Shown here piece after piece: positions 1-7,430 of a stretch of DNA of 42,623 nt. Position 1 is the stretch's first letter; each line of letters starts with the position of its first letter. Below the pieces are notes generated by a model. It was not told the DNA's origin. It saw only the letters and a list, made by a program, of their open reading frames with translations, and did no database searches. This DNA comes from Pseudomonadota bacterium (GTDB lineage: Bacteria > Pseudomonadota > Alphaproteobacteria > Azospirillales > Azospirillaceae), in the NCBI GenBank assembly GCA_023416195.1, contig JAEZID010000196.1, positions 1-42,623 on the forward strand, in the 5' to 3' direction. Made by a program: the position numbers and the translations under genes.

Positions 1-25
1 CCCGAGCCGGATACCCAGACCGGCG

Positions 26-841
26 TCAGTCATCAGCCTTCTTCACCGGCTCGGTCTGCGGAGCGGCGACGGTGCCCTCGGCCGGCTGACCCGCGAAGAT
101 CGGGGCGGCAGCCGGGTGCCCGGCGAAGATGCCGGCGGCCGGGTGCCCGGCAAAGATGCCCGCGGCCGGTTGACCCGCGAAGATGCCCGCCGCCGTCGTG
201 GCCCCGGTGGCCGGCTGACCCGCGAAGATGTGGTTGCCGGCAGCGGCGCCCGTGGCGGGCTGACCGGCGAAGATCGGGCCGCCGGCCGTGGCGCCCGCCG
301 CCGGCTGGGCGACGAAGATGAACGCGCCCGTGGCCGCGCTGGGAATCGGCTGAGCGACGAAGATGATGGCACTGGCGGTGGCGCCGGTGGCGGGTTGGCC
401 AGCGAAGATCGGGCCGCCCGTCGGCTGGCCAGCGAAAATCCCGGCGGCCGGGTGGCCGGCGAAGATTCCAGCGGCCGGATGGCCGGCAAAAATCCCGGCG
501 CCCGCCCCGCCGTTCGTGCTGGCGCCAGTGGCCGGCTGGCCGGCGAAAATCGGACCGCCGGCCGGCGGAGGCGTGACGGCGGGCGCGCTGGCGCTGGCGA
601 CGGCGGCGGCGGTGGCGATCGACTCGGCGGCCACGTCCGGATCGACGTCTTGGCCCTTGGCGGTCAGGGTGCGCAGCGCATCACCGGCGGCCGACCGCAC
701 CGCCTCGGCGTTCACGCCGTCGAAACCGCTGCTGGCGAGCAGGGTCCGCTTGCCGGCGGCGTCCAGGCCGTTCAGCGTGTTGCGGAACTCGCTGTCGGTG
801 GCGAGGCGTTTGATGAGGTCGAGCGCGCGATTGTTCGCCAT
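26..841 (-). CDS. IFAG(Q/H)P tandem-repeat protein with Nif11-leader-like N-terminus
   Basis: Protein of 271 aa with no recognised function. Residues 1-80 (MANNRALDLIKRLATD...) form a helical-looking segment resembling Nif11-type leader peptides: a DLIKRL-xx-D-xx-FR-xx-L pattern followed by a GFDGV turn. An Ala/Pro stretch then ends in Gly-Gly at residues 95-96. Residues 97-254 hold 13 units built on IFAG(Q/H)PA(A/T)G, two of them IFVAQP variants, at 9-19 residue spacing. The tail (EPVKKADD) is charged. There is no Cys and no signal peptide. The start is the ATG preceded by AGGGGGGAA; an upstream in-frame ATG at 913 lacks such a site. A TATAAT-like box lies at 917-922 on this strand. The next gene downstream is outside the window. 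The repeat keeps several other frames open, but only this one has a good ribosome site and a non-repetitive head. The Nif11 likeness is my reading, not a search result. Confidence 0.75.
   Translation of the reverse strand: MANNRALDLIKRLATDSEFRNTLNGLDAAGKRTLLASSGFDGVNAEAVRSAAGDALRTLTAKGQDVDPDVAAESIATAAAVASASAPAVTPPPAGGPIFAGQPATGASTNGGAGAGIFAGHPAAGIFAGHPAAGIFAGQPTGGPIFAGQPATGATASAIIFVAQPIPSAATGAFIFVAQPAAGATAGGPIFAGQPATGAAAGNHIFAGQPATGATTAAGIFAGQPAAGIFAGHPAAGIFAGHPAAAPIFAGQPAEGTVAAPQTEPVKKADD
80..553. repeat. Coding minisatellite of the IFAG repeat
   Basis: DNA encoding the 13 repeat units. The purest parts are 27-bp units (nine codons, GIFAGHPAA) in runs of two or three, near the 3' end of the gene and again mid-gene. 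Longer units carry Ala/Thr/Gly spacers. The period is a multiple of three, so copy-number change would keep the frame. Confidence 0.8.
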
Positions 842-916
842 CGGATTCCCCCCTGCTGTCCCGTTTGCCTGAAACGACACCCGCTTTCGCTGTGCGCATT
901 GCGGTGTATGCAAGTT

Positions 917-922
917 ATTATA
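917..922 (-). promoter_or_regulatory. Candidate -10 box for the repeat-protein gene
   Basis: TATAAT on the minus strand, 75 bases upstream of the chosen start. No convincing -35 lies at 16-18 bp. The rest of the 286-bp divergent gap (842-1127) shows nothing else I can name. Confidence 0.3.
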
Positions 923-1127
923 GGCAGCGATAACGATGGAACTACCACCGAATTTCCACGACCGTGAGTGCGTACGAATGCGATAGCGCTCTCATGCGAC
1001 GTTTTGCTGCACGCCGCGCCCATCTCTCGCAGGTTGCATCTTCCTCTCCCGAAGGGACGGCTGACACGGGCGGGCGGTCTGTGCCAGGGTCATGGTGCGC
1101 CGCCCAGCACATCGGGAGGGAATCGCG

Positions 1128-2822
1128 ATGGTGGACAACGCGGTTCGAAGCGGGAATTCCGGCTGGGTGCCGGCGCCGCCCTCGGTGCGCGCCATGCGGC
1201 TGGCTTCCGGCCTCGTGATCTTCAGCTTCGTGACGACGCATCTTCTGAACCACGCGATGGGCCTGATTTCGCTGGACGCGATGGGCGTGGCGCGCGGCTG
1301 GTTCGTCGCCTTCTGGCGCAGCACCCCGGCGACGATCCTGTTCTACGGGTCGGTGCTCGTTCACGCCGCCCTGGCGATGGTGGCCCTGTACCGGCGCCGC
1401 ACGCTGCGCATGCCGCCGGGGGAACTGGTGCAACTGGTCCTCGGGCTGGCGATTCCGTTCCTGGTGATCCCGCACGCGGTGGGAACGCGGCTTCATGCCG
1501 ACCTGACGGGGCTTGAGGACACGTACGACGTGGTCGTGCAGACTCTGTGGGTGGACGCCCCCATGGCCGGCCTGCGCCAAATGCTGACTCTGCTGGTGGC
1601 CTGGACGCACGGCTGCATCGGCATTCACTTCTGGCTGCGCCACCGGTCCTGGTATCCGGCGGCTGCACCCTGGCTGTTCGCCGTGGCCTTGCTGATCCCC
1701 GTCCTGGCCCTGATCGGCTTCGCCCAGGCGGGCAAGGAGGTCGCCGAGCTGGTCGCGCGCTACGGGCCCGAGGCGCGCGGCCCCGATCCGCCGATGCTGG
1801 AGTGGGTGCGGTCGGGCGCTTACGGCCTGTTCGGCGGGGCCATCGCGGCGACCCTCGCGGCGCGGGGCGTGCGGGCGGTGCAGCGGCGCAGCACGCTGGT
1901 GCGGATCGCCTATCCCGACCGCCAGATCGTCGCCGTGCCGCGCGGCTTCAGCGTGTTGGAGGCGAGCCGGCTCGCCGGGATTCCGCACGTCTCGGTCTGC
2001 GGTGGGCGGGGCCGCTGCTCGACCTGCCGGGTGCGCATCGTGGAGGGGGCGGACAAGTTGCCCGAACCGAGCGCGGAGGAGCGCGCCACGCTGGACCGGG
2101 TCAGGGCGCCGCAGGGGGTCCGGCTCGCCTGTCAGTTGCGCCCCACCGCCGACCTCTCAGTGATTCCGCTGATCCGCTCCACGCCGCTGGGACCGAGGCC
2201 GCGCACCGACGGCCGCTGGAGCGGCGAGGAACGCGCCATCGCCGTCCTGTTCTGCGACTTGCGCGGCTTCACCGCCCTGTCCGAACAGAAGCTGCCGTTC
2301 GACGTGGTCCATCTGCTGAACCAGTATTTCGCCATGATCGGGCAGGTGGTGGAAGGGGAGGGCGGGCGTGTGGACAAGTTCATCGGCGACGGCGCCATGG
2401 CCCTGTTCGGGGTGGACGGCAACCCGGACCGCGCCTGCCGTCAGGCCATCGCCGCCGCCTGCGCGGTCGCCGCCGGGGTCGAGGAGATGAGCCAAGGCTT
2501 GCAGACCGAGGTGTCCCACCCGCTGCGTCTCGCCATGGGGCTGCACGCGGGCGTCGCCATTGTCGGGGAGATGGGGTACGGCCCGGCGACCTCGCTCACC
2601 GCCGTCGGCGACGTGGTCAACGTGGCGAGCCGGCTGGAGGGCCTCGCCAAGGAACTGGACGCGGAACTCGTCGTCTCCGACACGGTTGTCCGGCGGGCGG
2701 GGCTGGACCTCGGCGACGGTGCCGCGCGGGACATCGCGGTGCGCGGCCGGGCGGCTCCGGTGCGGGTTCTGGTCCTGCCCCGGACGGCGCCGTTGCAGGC
2801 GGCGCTGAGGCGCCCAGCCTAA
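1128..2822 (+). CDS. Membrane adenylate cyclase with SdhC-like anchor and [2Fe-2S] domain
   Basis: Class III nucleotide cyclase, 564 aa, predicted to make cAMP in response to a membrane or redox signal. Residues 20-250 form about six membrane helices rich in His (H38, H42, H79, H116, H123, H161, H167), as in succinate-dehydrogenase-type heme anchors. Residues 255-345 are a plant-type ferredoxin domain with C291, C297, C300 and C335 in the CxxxxxCxxC...C pattern. Residues 365-564 are the cyclase, with metal Asp D377 and D421, purine-specifying K417 and D495 (the ATP pair), and N498/R502 for transition-state binding. The layout resembles CyaC of Sinorhizobium meliloti, a quinone-responsive diheme cyclase. 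Whether CyaC also has a ferredoxin module I cannot say. The start was chosen for GGGAGGGAA just upstream of the ATG at 1128; the in-frame ATG at 1092 lacks one. Confidence 0.9.
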   Translation: MVDNAVRSGNSGWVPAPPSVRAMRLASGLVIFSFVTTHLLNHAMGLISLDAMGVARGWFVAFWRSTPATILFYGSVLVHAALAMVALYRRRTLRMPPGELVQLVLGLAIPFLVIPHAVGTRLHADLTGLEDTYDVVVQTLWVDAPMAGLRQMLTLLVAWTHGCIGIHFWLRHRSWYPAAAPWLFAVALLIPVLALIGFAQAGKEVAELVARYGPEARGPDPPMLEWVRSGAYGLFGGAIAATLAARGVRAVQRRSTLVRIAYPDRQIVAVPRGFSVLEASRLAGIPHVSVCGGRGRCSTCRVRIVEGADKLPEPSAEERATLDRVRAPQGVRLACQLRPTADLSVIPLIRSTPLGPRPRTDGRWSGEERAIAVLFCDLRGFTALSEQKLPFDVVHLLNQYFAMIGQVVEGEGGRVDKFIGDGAMALFGVDGNPDRACRQAIAAACAVAAGVEEMSQGLQTEVSHPLRLAMGLHAGVAIVGEMGYGPATSLTAVGDVVNVASRLEGLAKELDAELVVSDTVVRRAGLDLGDGAARDIAVRGRAAPVRVLVLPRTAPLQAALRRPA

Positions 2823-2852
2823 CCGGTCGGATTAACCATTCGCACACAAGCC

Positions 2853-2858
2853 TTGACA
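2853..2858 (+). promoter_or_regulatory. Candidate -35 element (TTGACA)
   Basis: A perfect TTGACA in the 127-bp gap before the 70-aa ORF. AT-rich hexamers follow, but the best (ATTATA, 2878-2883) is 19 bp away, wider than ideal. It is a plausible but unproven promoter for the small gene at 2950. Confidence 0.3.
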
Positions 2859-2949
2859 TGGCAGTGGCCCTGACACAATTATATTGCACTGCAGCAAAAC
2901 AAGAACCCATTCCGGGAGAGACGCCTTCTCGATCCTTGAGGAGGTTTCC

Positions 2950-3162
2950 TTGATCACCACGCATTCCGACGTCTCATCCGCCAATCCCCCCTCGGCCACC
3001 TTCTCCTCGGCCCTTCCGTCCGCCACGGAGTTGCGCCGCATCCGCCGCGAAGCCGAAGAGATGCGCGTCGCGACCATCCGCAACATCGTCCGCAGGCTGA
3101 TCACGGCCCTGTCCGGCTTCGGCCGCGCGCCCTCCCTGCGTCTGGGCGAGCGCCGGGCGTAA
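2950..3162 (+). CDS. Small basic hypothetical protein (70 aa)
   Basis: No function recognised. The TTG start at 2950 is preceded by GAGGAGG (2938-2944), a near-perfect Shine-Dalgarno, which is the main evidence that it is a gene. The N-terminal half is Ser/Pro/Ala-rich. Residues about 27-50 form a charged, probably helical segment (ELRRIRREAEEMRVATIRN), and the C-terminus is Arg-rich. Size and composition recall the small DUF1127-like and RSP_7527-like proteins common in alphaproteobacteria, but the signature of neither is clear. It stands alone between the cyclase and the patatin-like gene, with its own TTGACA-containing upstream gap. An ATG-started version from 2884 would skip the strong ribosome site. 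Confidence 0.55.
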   Translation: MITTHSDVSSANPPSATFSSALPSATELRRIRREAEEMRVATIRNIVRRLITALSGFGRAPSLRLGERRA

Positions 3163-3256
3163 AGCGCCCTCTTTCTTGAAAATCCTGCGAACCCCACCGC
3201 GCCCACGGGGCGCGGCGAGGGCTTTCCTTGTCTTTTGTCAATCCATGGAGTTCGTC

Positions 3257-4219
3257 ATGGAAAAGCGAGCGGTCGCCCTCGGCGGCTTCGGTGGCTTCAA
3301 CCTGCATGGGGCGGGTGTTCTGACGGCGCTGGACCGCACCGGCGCGATGCCCGACCTGTTCACGGTGACCTCCGGGCAGATCGTCGTCCTCGCCGCGTGG
3401 CTGCGCGGCGAGAACCTGCGTGATCTGCTTCTGCACCGGGATCGCGCGTCCGGCCCGTTCCAGACCTGGTGGACGGCCATCTTCGGCCACACCGGCGTCT
3501 TCCGGCCCGCCATCCATGAGCACGCGCGCCGCTGGCTCGACGTGCCGCTGTCGCCGGACGCCATGCTGGAACGGCTGATGCCGGCCCGCCAGTATCTTCC
3601 CGCCCGCGAGACCGGCTACGCCGACGAGATCGCGCGCACGCTGAACGAGGCCGAGGTCGGCGTGGTGTTCAACACCTACGACTTCCGGGCCGGGGTGGGG
3701 GTGCTGCACGGCAACCCCGCCGCGCGCCGCCTGATGGCCGGCGAGGTCGGGCTGGAGGACATCACGCCCGAGGCGGTGCAAAGCGCCCTGTGGCTGTACC
3801 TCTACGGTTTCGAGGAGGCGCCCGGTGGCCTGATCGACGGCGCCTATCACCGCAGCGTCATCCTGGCCGAACTGCACGGCTTCGATCGGGTGACCGTAGC
3901 GGCGCCCTTTCCGGTGTCGTGGCTGGGGCCGGTGCCGAAGAACCAGCTGGAGGTGGAGAACTGGAAGATCCGCCAGTGGTTCGCCAACTCCTACAAGGCC
4001 GAGGTGGCCCGCCTGCGCCGCGTGATCGAGCTGATCGACCGGGGCACGTTGCAGGATCCGGCCTACCGCATCCGGTCCCTGACCGAGCTGCCGTTGCGCC
4101 GGCATTACGGCTATTTCGACTACTTCACCGAGAAGGAGGAGGTGTTCGACGACGCCCTGGTTCAGGCGCTCGACGCTTTCGGGGAGCCGGCGCATCGCCG
4201 GATCCGCTCTGCCGGATAA
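3257..4219 (+). CDS. Patatin-like phospholipase family protein
   Basis: Likely lipid acyl hydrolase, 320 aa, cytoplasmic or membrane-associated. The N-terminus has the patatin oxyanion-loop style (ALGGFGGFNLHGAGVL, residues 7-22) followed by PDLFTVTSGQ, where S39 would be the nucleophile. The elbow reads VTSGQ rather than the canonical GxSxG. The second dyad motif, DGA, is present at 194-196 in a PGGLIDGA context. The start at 3257 was chosen because GGAG lies six bases upstream; ATGs at 3176 and 3245 are less well placed. Residues about 200-320 are a non-catalytic tail. The next gene begins 59 bp downstream, beyond a hairpin. Given the altered elbow, activity is uncertain while family membership is fairly safe. 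Confidence 0.8.
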   Translation: MEKRAVALGGFGGFNLHGAGVLTALDRTGAMPDLFTVTSGQIVVLAAWLRGENLRDLLLHRDRASGPFQTWWTAIFGHTGVFRPAIHEHARRWLDVPLSPDAMLERLMPARQYLPARETGYADEIARTLNEAEVGVVFNTYDFRAGVGVLHGNPAARRLMAGEVGLEDITPEAVQSALWLYLYGFEEAPGGLIDGAYHRSVILAELHGFDRVTVAAPFPVSWLGPVPKNQLEVENWKIRQWFANSYKAEVARLRRVIELIDRGTLQDPAYRIRSLTELPLRRHYGYFDYFTEKEEVFDDALVQALDAFGEPAHRRIRSAG

Positions 4220-4225
4220 GTGACG

Positions 4226-4273
4226 TTCCTCATGCCCGCCCCAACTGTTGAAGGGAAGGGCAGACATGAGGAA
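4226..4273 (+). promoter_or_regulatory. Hairpin sequestering the ribosome site of the 83-aa gene
   Basis: TTCCTCATG at 4226-4234 is perfectly complementary to CATGAGGAA at 4265-4273. Inner CCC/GGG pairs (4235-4237 with 4258-4260, 4239-4241 with 4253-4255) extend the fold. The right arm contains the GAGGAA ribosome site of the ATG at 4279. The left arm begins seven bases after the patatin stop, where a terminating ribosome could melt it. This suggests translational coupling or another RNA switch. Confidence 0.5.
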
Positions 4274-4278
4274 ACGCC

Positions 4279-4530
4279 ATGGCCACCGAACGCAACCGGC
4301 CGGACGGCGCGTCGTCCGGCACCTCATCGGGCAGCAATTCATCGAACGGCGACAAGCCGTCCATCGTCGATCTGGTCACCGACCCCGAACGGTTCGACCA
4401 GTGGCAACGCCAGCGTGAACGGGAAGAGGCGGCGGACAAGCGCTCGCCGTCCTCCGACCGGCCCGCATCGGACCGGCCGCCATCGGACCGTCCAGCATCG
4501 GACCGTGACGAGCGCGGCCGGGATTCCTGA
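4279..4530 (+). CDS. Small hydrophilic hypothetical protein with SDRP repeats
   Basis: Protein of 83 aa, unknown function, very polar. Residues 1-25 are Ser/Gly/Asn-rich and probably disordered. Residues 26-50 (SIVDLVTDPERFDQWQRQREREE) look helical and are the only likely ordered part. The C-terminal third is a run of SDRPxSDRP units encoded by near-identical 12-bp DNA repeats. The stop codon overlaps the ATG of the CBS-domain gene (TGATG), so the two are probably translated together. The ribosome site GAGGAA lies inside the hairpin at 4226-4273. The overlap, the ribosome site and co-orientation support a real gene despite the low complexity. Confidence 0.65.
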   Translation: MATERNRPDGASSGTSSGSNSSNGDKPSIVDLVTDPERFDQWQRQREREEAADKRSPSSDRPASDRPPSDRPASDRDERGRDS

Positions 4531-4976
4531 TGGAGTCCCGGTCGATGCTGGTGTCCGAGCTCATGTCCAAGACGCTGGAATTCATCTCCCCCGACGCCAC
4601 GGTGCAGGAGGCGGCGACCCTGCTGGGCGAACTGGACGTCGGCGCCTTGCCGGTCGGCTCGCCCGAGGATTTGCAGGGCATCCTGACAGACCGCGACATC
4701 CTGTTCCGCGTCGTGGCCGAAGGGGCGGACAACGCCCGGACGCGCGTGCGGGACGTGATGTCCACGACCCTGTTCACCTGCCGCGACACCGACACGCTGG
4801 CGACGGCCATGGACATCATGGGCTCCTACCATGTCCGCCGCCTGCCGGTCCTGAACGGGGACGGGTGCGTCGTCGGCTGGGTCGCCCTGTCGGACGTTTC
4901 GCGCCGGCTGCTGCTGGACACCGGCGCGGTGCAAGACGCCCTCGGCGAACTCAGCGCGTCGGGACAGGAGGTCTGA
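4530..4976 (+). CDS. CBS-domain pair protein
   Basis: Protein of 148 aa consisting almost entirely of two CBS motifs (about residues 7-65 and 73-133), the module that binds adenosyl nucleotides and regulates partners. Family-typical segments are seen: MSKTLEFISPDATVQEAATLL, GILTDRDILFRVV, VRDVMSTTLFTCRDTDTLATAM and RRLPVLNGDG. No catalytic or membrane domain is attached, so it is a stand-alone sensor whose partner is unknown. The ATG at 4530 overlaps the previous stop; an in-frame ATG at 4545 (MLVSELM) is an alternative start. The last 26 bp overlap the convergent TerB-like gene tail to tail. Confidence 0.88.
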   Translation: MESRSMLVSELMSKTLEFISPDATVQEAATLLGELDVGALPVGSPEDLQGILTDRDILFRVVAEGADNARTRVRDVMSTTLFTCRDTDTLATAMDIMGSYHVRRLPVLNGDGCVVGWVALSDVSRRLLLDTGAVQDALGELSASGQEV

Positions 4977-5538
4977 CGGCGCGCCCCTCGCCCCGCATGC
5001 CGAAGCGGCGATTCAGCCGGACCACGAGGTCGCCCGGCAGGTCAAGCCGGTGCGCGAGGTAGCGCAGATAGGACCGGTTGACCGCCGTTTCCCTGTCCGA
5101 CACGGCCAGATCCAGCACGGCCAGGGAAACGGCGTAGAAGCGCGCCGCCATGCGCGGCGTGTCCGCCCGGCGAACGAGGGTTTCCAGGCACGGCGGCTCC
5201 TCGATGATCCGTTCCAGATCCCGCCGTTCGGCCTCGCCGATCCGGCTGGTGCGCAGCGCGGCCCGGATCCGTCCACGCTCCCTCGGGTCGAGCGCACCGT
5301 CGGCGTGCGCGGCGGCGGCCATGGCGCGGATCAGCAGGTCGGCCTCCTCCGCAGCCACCGCGTGCAGGTCGGAGGTGGGCAGATCCAGCAGCCGGTGCCG
5401 CTGCCGCAGATGGGCTTCCAGGATCTGCCGGGCCAGCGTGGCGAACAGCACGGGCTGATGCCCGAGCCGCCGGCCGAGGCCGTTGTTCCCGGTCCGCTCG
5501 TTCCCATCCTGGGAGGGTGTCTGGTCTTGCGTGGTCAT
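4951..5538 (-). CDS. TerB/DUF533-like tellurite-resistance family protein
   Basis: Protein of 195 aa resembling the DUF533/YebE branch of the TerB-like fold. The C-terminal 130 residues carry the family pattern: EEADLLIRAMAAAAHADGALDPRERGRI, then IGEAERRDLERIIEEPP, then ARFYAVSLAVLDL and a YLRYLAHRLDLP ending. TerB-like domains are helical bundles with acidic metal-binding residues; the role of DUF533 proteins is poorly known. The N-terminus is Gln/Asn/Gly-rich. The much longer open frame on this strand (to 7284) is antisense to the transporter. The ATG at 5538 was chosen because homology begins soon after it. Its 3' end overlaps the CBS gene by 26 bp. Confidence 0.75.
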   Translation of the reverse strand: MTTQDQTPSQDGNERTGNNGLGRRLGHQPVLFATLARQILEAHLRQRHRLLDLPTSDLHAVAAEEADLLIRAMAAAAHADGALDPRERGRIRAALRTSRIGEAERRDLERIIEEPPCLETLVRRADTPRMAARFYAVSLAVLDLAVSDRETAVNRSYLRYLAHRLDLPGDLVVRLNRRFGMRGEGRAVRPPVPTR

Positions 5539-5582
5539 ACCCCGAAAACGGACCGTCGAACGGGTTTGTTTCCGCCGTGGCG

Positions 5583-5607
5583 GGAACACCGCCGGATGCC
5601 CGTGGTT
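5583..5607 (+). promoter_or_regulatory. EcfG-like (general stress) promoter candidate
   Basis: GGAAC, 16 bases, then GGTT. The alphaproteobacterial EcfG consensus is GGAAC-N16/17-CGTT, so one position differs. It lies 43 bp upstream of the transporter ATG at 5650 in the divergent gap. Confidence 0.35.
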
Positions 5608-5649
5608 ACGCCTCGACCAATCGTCGCAATTTGATGGATACGGCACCGG

Positions 5650-7416
5650 ATGACCACACCGCAGCTCCTGTCCTTCGCCCTGGTCGGCGGCGTGGTGGTC
5701 CTGCTCGTGTGGAACCGTCTGCGCTACGACGTGGTGGCCGTGCTGGCGCTTCTGGCCGCCGTCGCCCTGGGGCTGGTGCCCGCGAAGGAAGCCTTCTCCG
5801 GCTTCTCCGACGACATCGTCATCATCGTCGCCTCGGCTCTGATCGTCAGCGCGGGCATCGCGCGGTCCGGCGTGATCGACGCGCTGGTGCGGCCGATGGC
5901 GTCCAGGCTCGACACGCCCGGCCGGCAGATCGCCTTCCTCGGCGGGGCGGTGGCCTTCATGTCGGCGCTGATGAAGAACATCGGCGCGCTCGCCATCTTC
6001 CTGCCCATCGCCATGCAGCTGGCCCGCCGCCACCGCACGGGCGTGCACAAGGTGCTGATGCCGATGGCTTTCGCCTCGCTGATGGGCGGGCTGATGACGC
6101 TGGTCGGCACCTCGCCCAACATCATCGTGTCGCGCGTGCGGGCGGAGATGACCGGCGAGCCCTTCGCGATGTTCGACTATCTGCCGGTGGGGCTGGGGAT
6201 CACGGTGGCCGGTCTGGCCTTCTTGGTGGTCGGCTGGCGCCTGCTGCCGGAGGACCGCAGCGGCGCCCGCGCGCCGGAGGAGACCTTCGCCGTCGAGAAT
6301 TACGCCAGCGAGATGCTGCTTCCCGCCACATCGCCTTTCGTCGGGCGCACGGTGGGGGAGGTGGAGGCCCTGGCGGAAGGGGAGGCGGCGGTCATCGGCC
6401 TGATCCGCGAGCGGTTCCGCCGCTACGTGCCGGACGACCATTGGGTGCTGCTGGGCGGCGACATCCTCGTGCTGGAGGGCGACGCCCCGGCGCTCCAGCG
6501 CATCGTCCACGGCGCGGCGCTGGAGCCGGTCGGCCTGCCGGGCGATCCCGGGGTGGGGGAGGCGCTGATCGTGGAGGCGGTGGTGACCCCCGATTCCCCC
6601 CTGGCCGGCCAATCGGCCCGCCGCGTGAACCTGCGCCGGGAGTTCGGGCTCAGCCTGCTGGCGGTCAGCCGGCGCGGCGCGCGCATGACCCAGCGCCTGC
6701 ACCACATCCTGTTCCAGGAAGGCGACCTCCTGCTGCTTCAGGTGCCGACCGACCGCTACCCGGACGCCCTGGCCGACGCCAAGCTCATTCCTTTGGCCGA
6801 ACGCCACCTCCAGCTCGGCCGCCGGCGCCCGGCCTGGGTTCCGGTCGGCATCGTCGCCGTCACCATGCTGGTCGTCGGCTTCAATCTGGCGCCGCTGGCC
6901 GTCACCTTCCTGGCGGCGGCGGCGGCGATGGTCGTCACCGGCGTTCTGACCGCCGACGAGGCCTACAACGCCGTGGAATGGCCGATCCTGGTCCTGCTGG
7001 CCGCCCTGATCCCGGTCAGCGGCACGCTGGAGAGCACCGGCGGCACCGACCTGATCGCCGGGCTGCTGGCCCAGGCGTCGGGCAATCTGCCGCCCTTCGC
7101 CAACGTCACGCTGATCATGGCCGCCGCGATGGCCGTGACGCCCTTTCTCAACAACGCGGCGACCGTGCTGGTGATGGCCCCGATCGGGGCGAGCCTCGCC
7201 AATCAGCTTGGCCTCAACCCCGATCCGTTCCTGATGGCGGTGGCGGTCGGGGCGGGCAGCGACTTCCTGACGCCCATCGGCCACCAGTGCAACACGCTGG
7301 TCATGGCGCCGGGCGGCTACCGCTTCGGCGACTACCCCCGGCTGGGCGGGCCGCTGTCGCTGCTCATCCTCGTGCTGGGGACCTGGCTGATCGTCATGGT
7401 CTGGCCGCTTCGCTGA
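5650..7416 (+). CDS. SLC13/DASS-type permease with two RCK_C (TrkA-C) domains
   Basis: Inner-membrane ion-coupled anion transporter, 588 aa; substrates of the family include dicarboxylates, sulfate and related anions. Two hydrophobic halves flank a soluble insert of two RCK_C/TrkA-C modules (about residues 205-285 and 300-375; VGRTVGEVEALAEGEAAVIGL and LAGQSARRVNLRREFGLSLL). Family motifs are visible: LVGTSPNIIVSRV in the first half, and PFLNNAATVLVMAPIG plus DFLTPIGHQCNTLVMAPGGY in the second. The length suits the RCK_C-containing subgroup. The ATG at 5650 has a weak ribosome site. The gene faces away from the TerB-like gene and meets arr convergently with a 14-bp gap. The exact substrate cannot be read from sequence. 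Confidence 0.88.
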   Translation: MTTPQLLSFALVGGVVVLLVWNRLRYDVVAVLALLAAVALGLVPAKEAFSGFSDDIVIIVASALIVSAGIARSGVIDALVRPMASRLDTPGRQIAFLGGAVAFMSALMKNIGALAIFLPIAMQLARRHRTGVHKVLMPMAFASLMGGLMTLVGTSPNIIVSRVRAEMTGEPFAMFDYLPVGLGITVAGLAFLVVGWRLLPEDRSGARAPEETFAVENYASEMLLPATSPFVGRTVGEVEALAEGEAAVIGLIRERFRRYVPDDHWVLLGGDILVLEGDAPALQRIVHGAALEPVGLPGDPGVGEALIVEAVVTPDSPLAGQSARRVNLRREFGLSLLAVSRRGARMTQRLHHILFQEGDLLLLQVPTDRYPDALADAKLIPLAERHLQLGRRRPAWVPVGIVAVTMLVVGFNLAPLAVTFLAAAAAMVVTGVLTADEAYNAVEWPILVLLAALIPVSGTLESTGGTDLIAGLLAQASGNLPPFANVTLIMAAAMAVTPFLNNAATVLVMAPIGASLANQLGLNPDPFLMAVAVGAGSDFLTPIGHQCNTLVMAPGGYRFGDYPRLGGPLSLLILVLGTWLIVMVWPLR

Positions 7417-7430
7417 GCATGCCCTCGATA

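Noticed and set aside
116..967. Plus-strand ORF of 283 aa over the repeat gene
   Set aside because: It is open because the repeat unit lacks stops in several frames. It has no ribosome site and an Arg/Gly-biased shadow composition, and runs through the promoter region of the minus-strand gene.
5539..7284. Upstream extension of the TerB-like frame on the minus strand
   Set aside because: It is antisense to the well-supported transporter, with His/Gln/Arg-rich shadow composition. The true start is at 5538.
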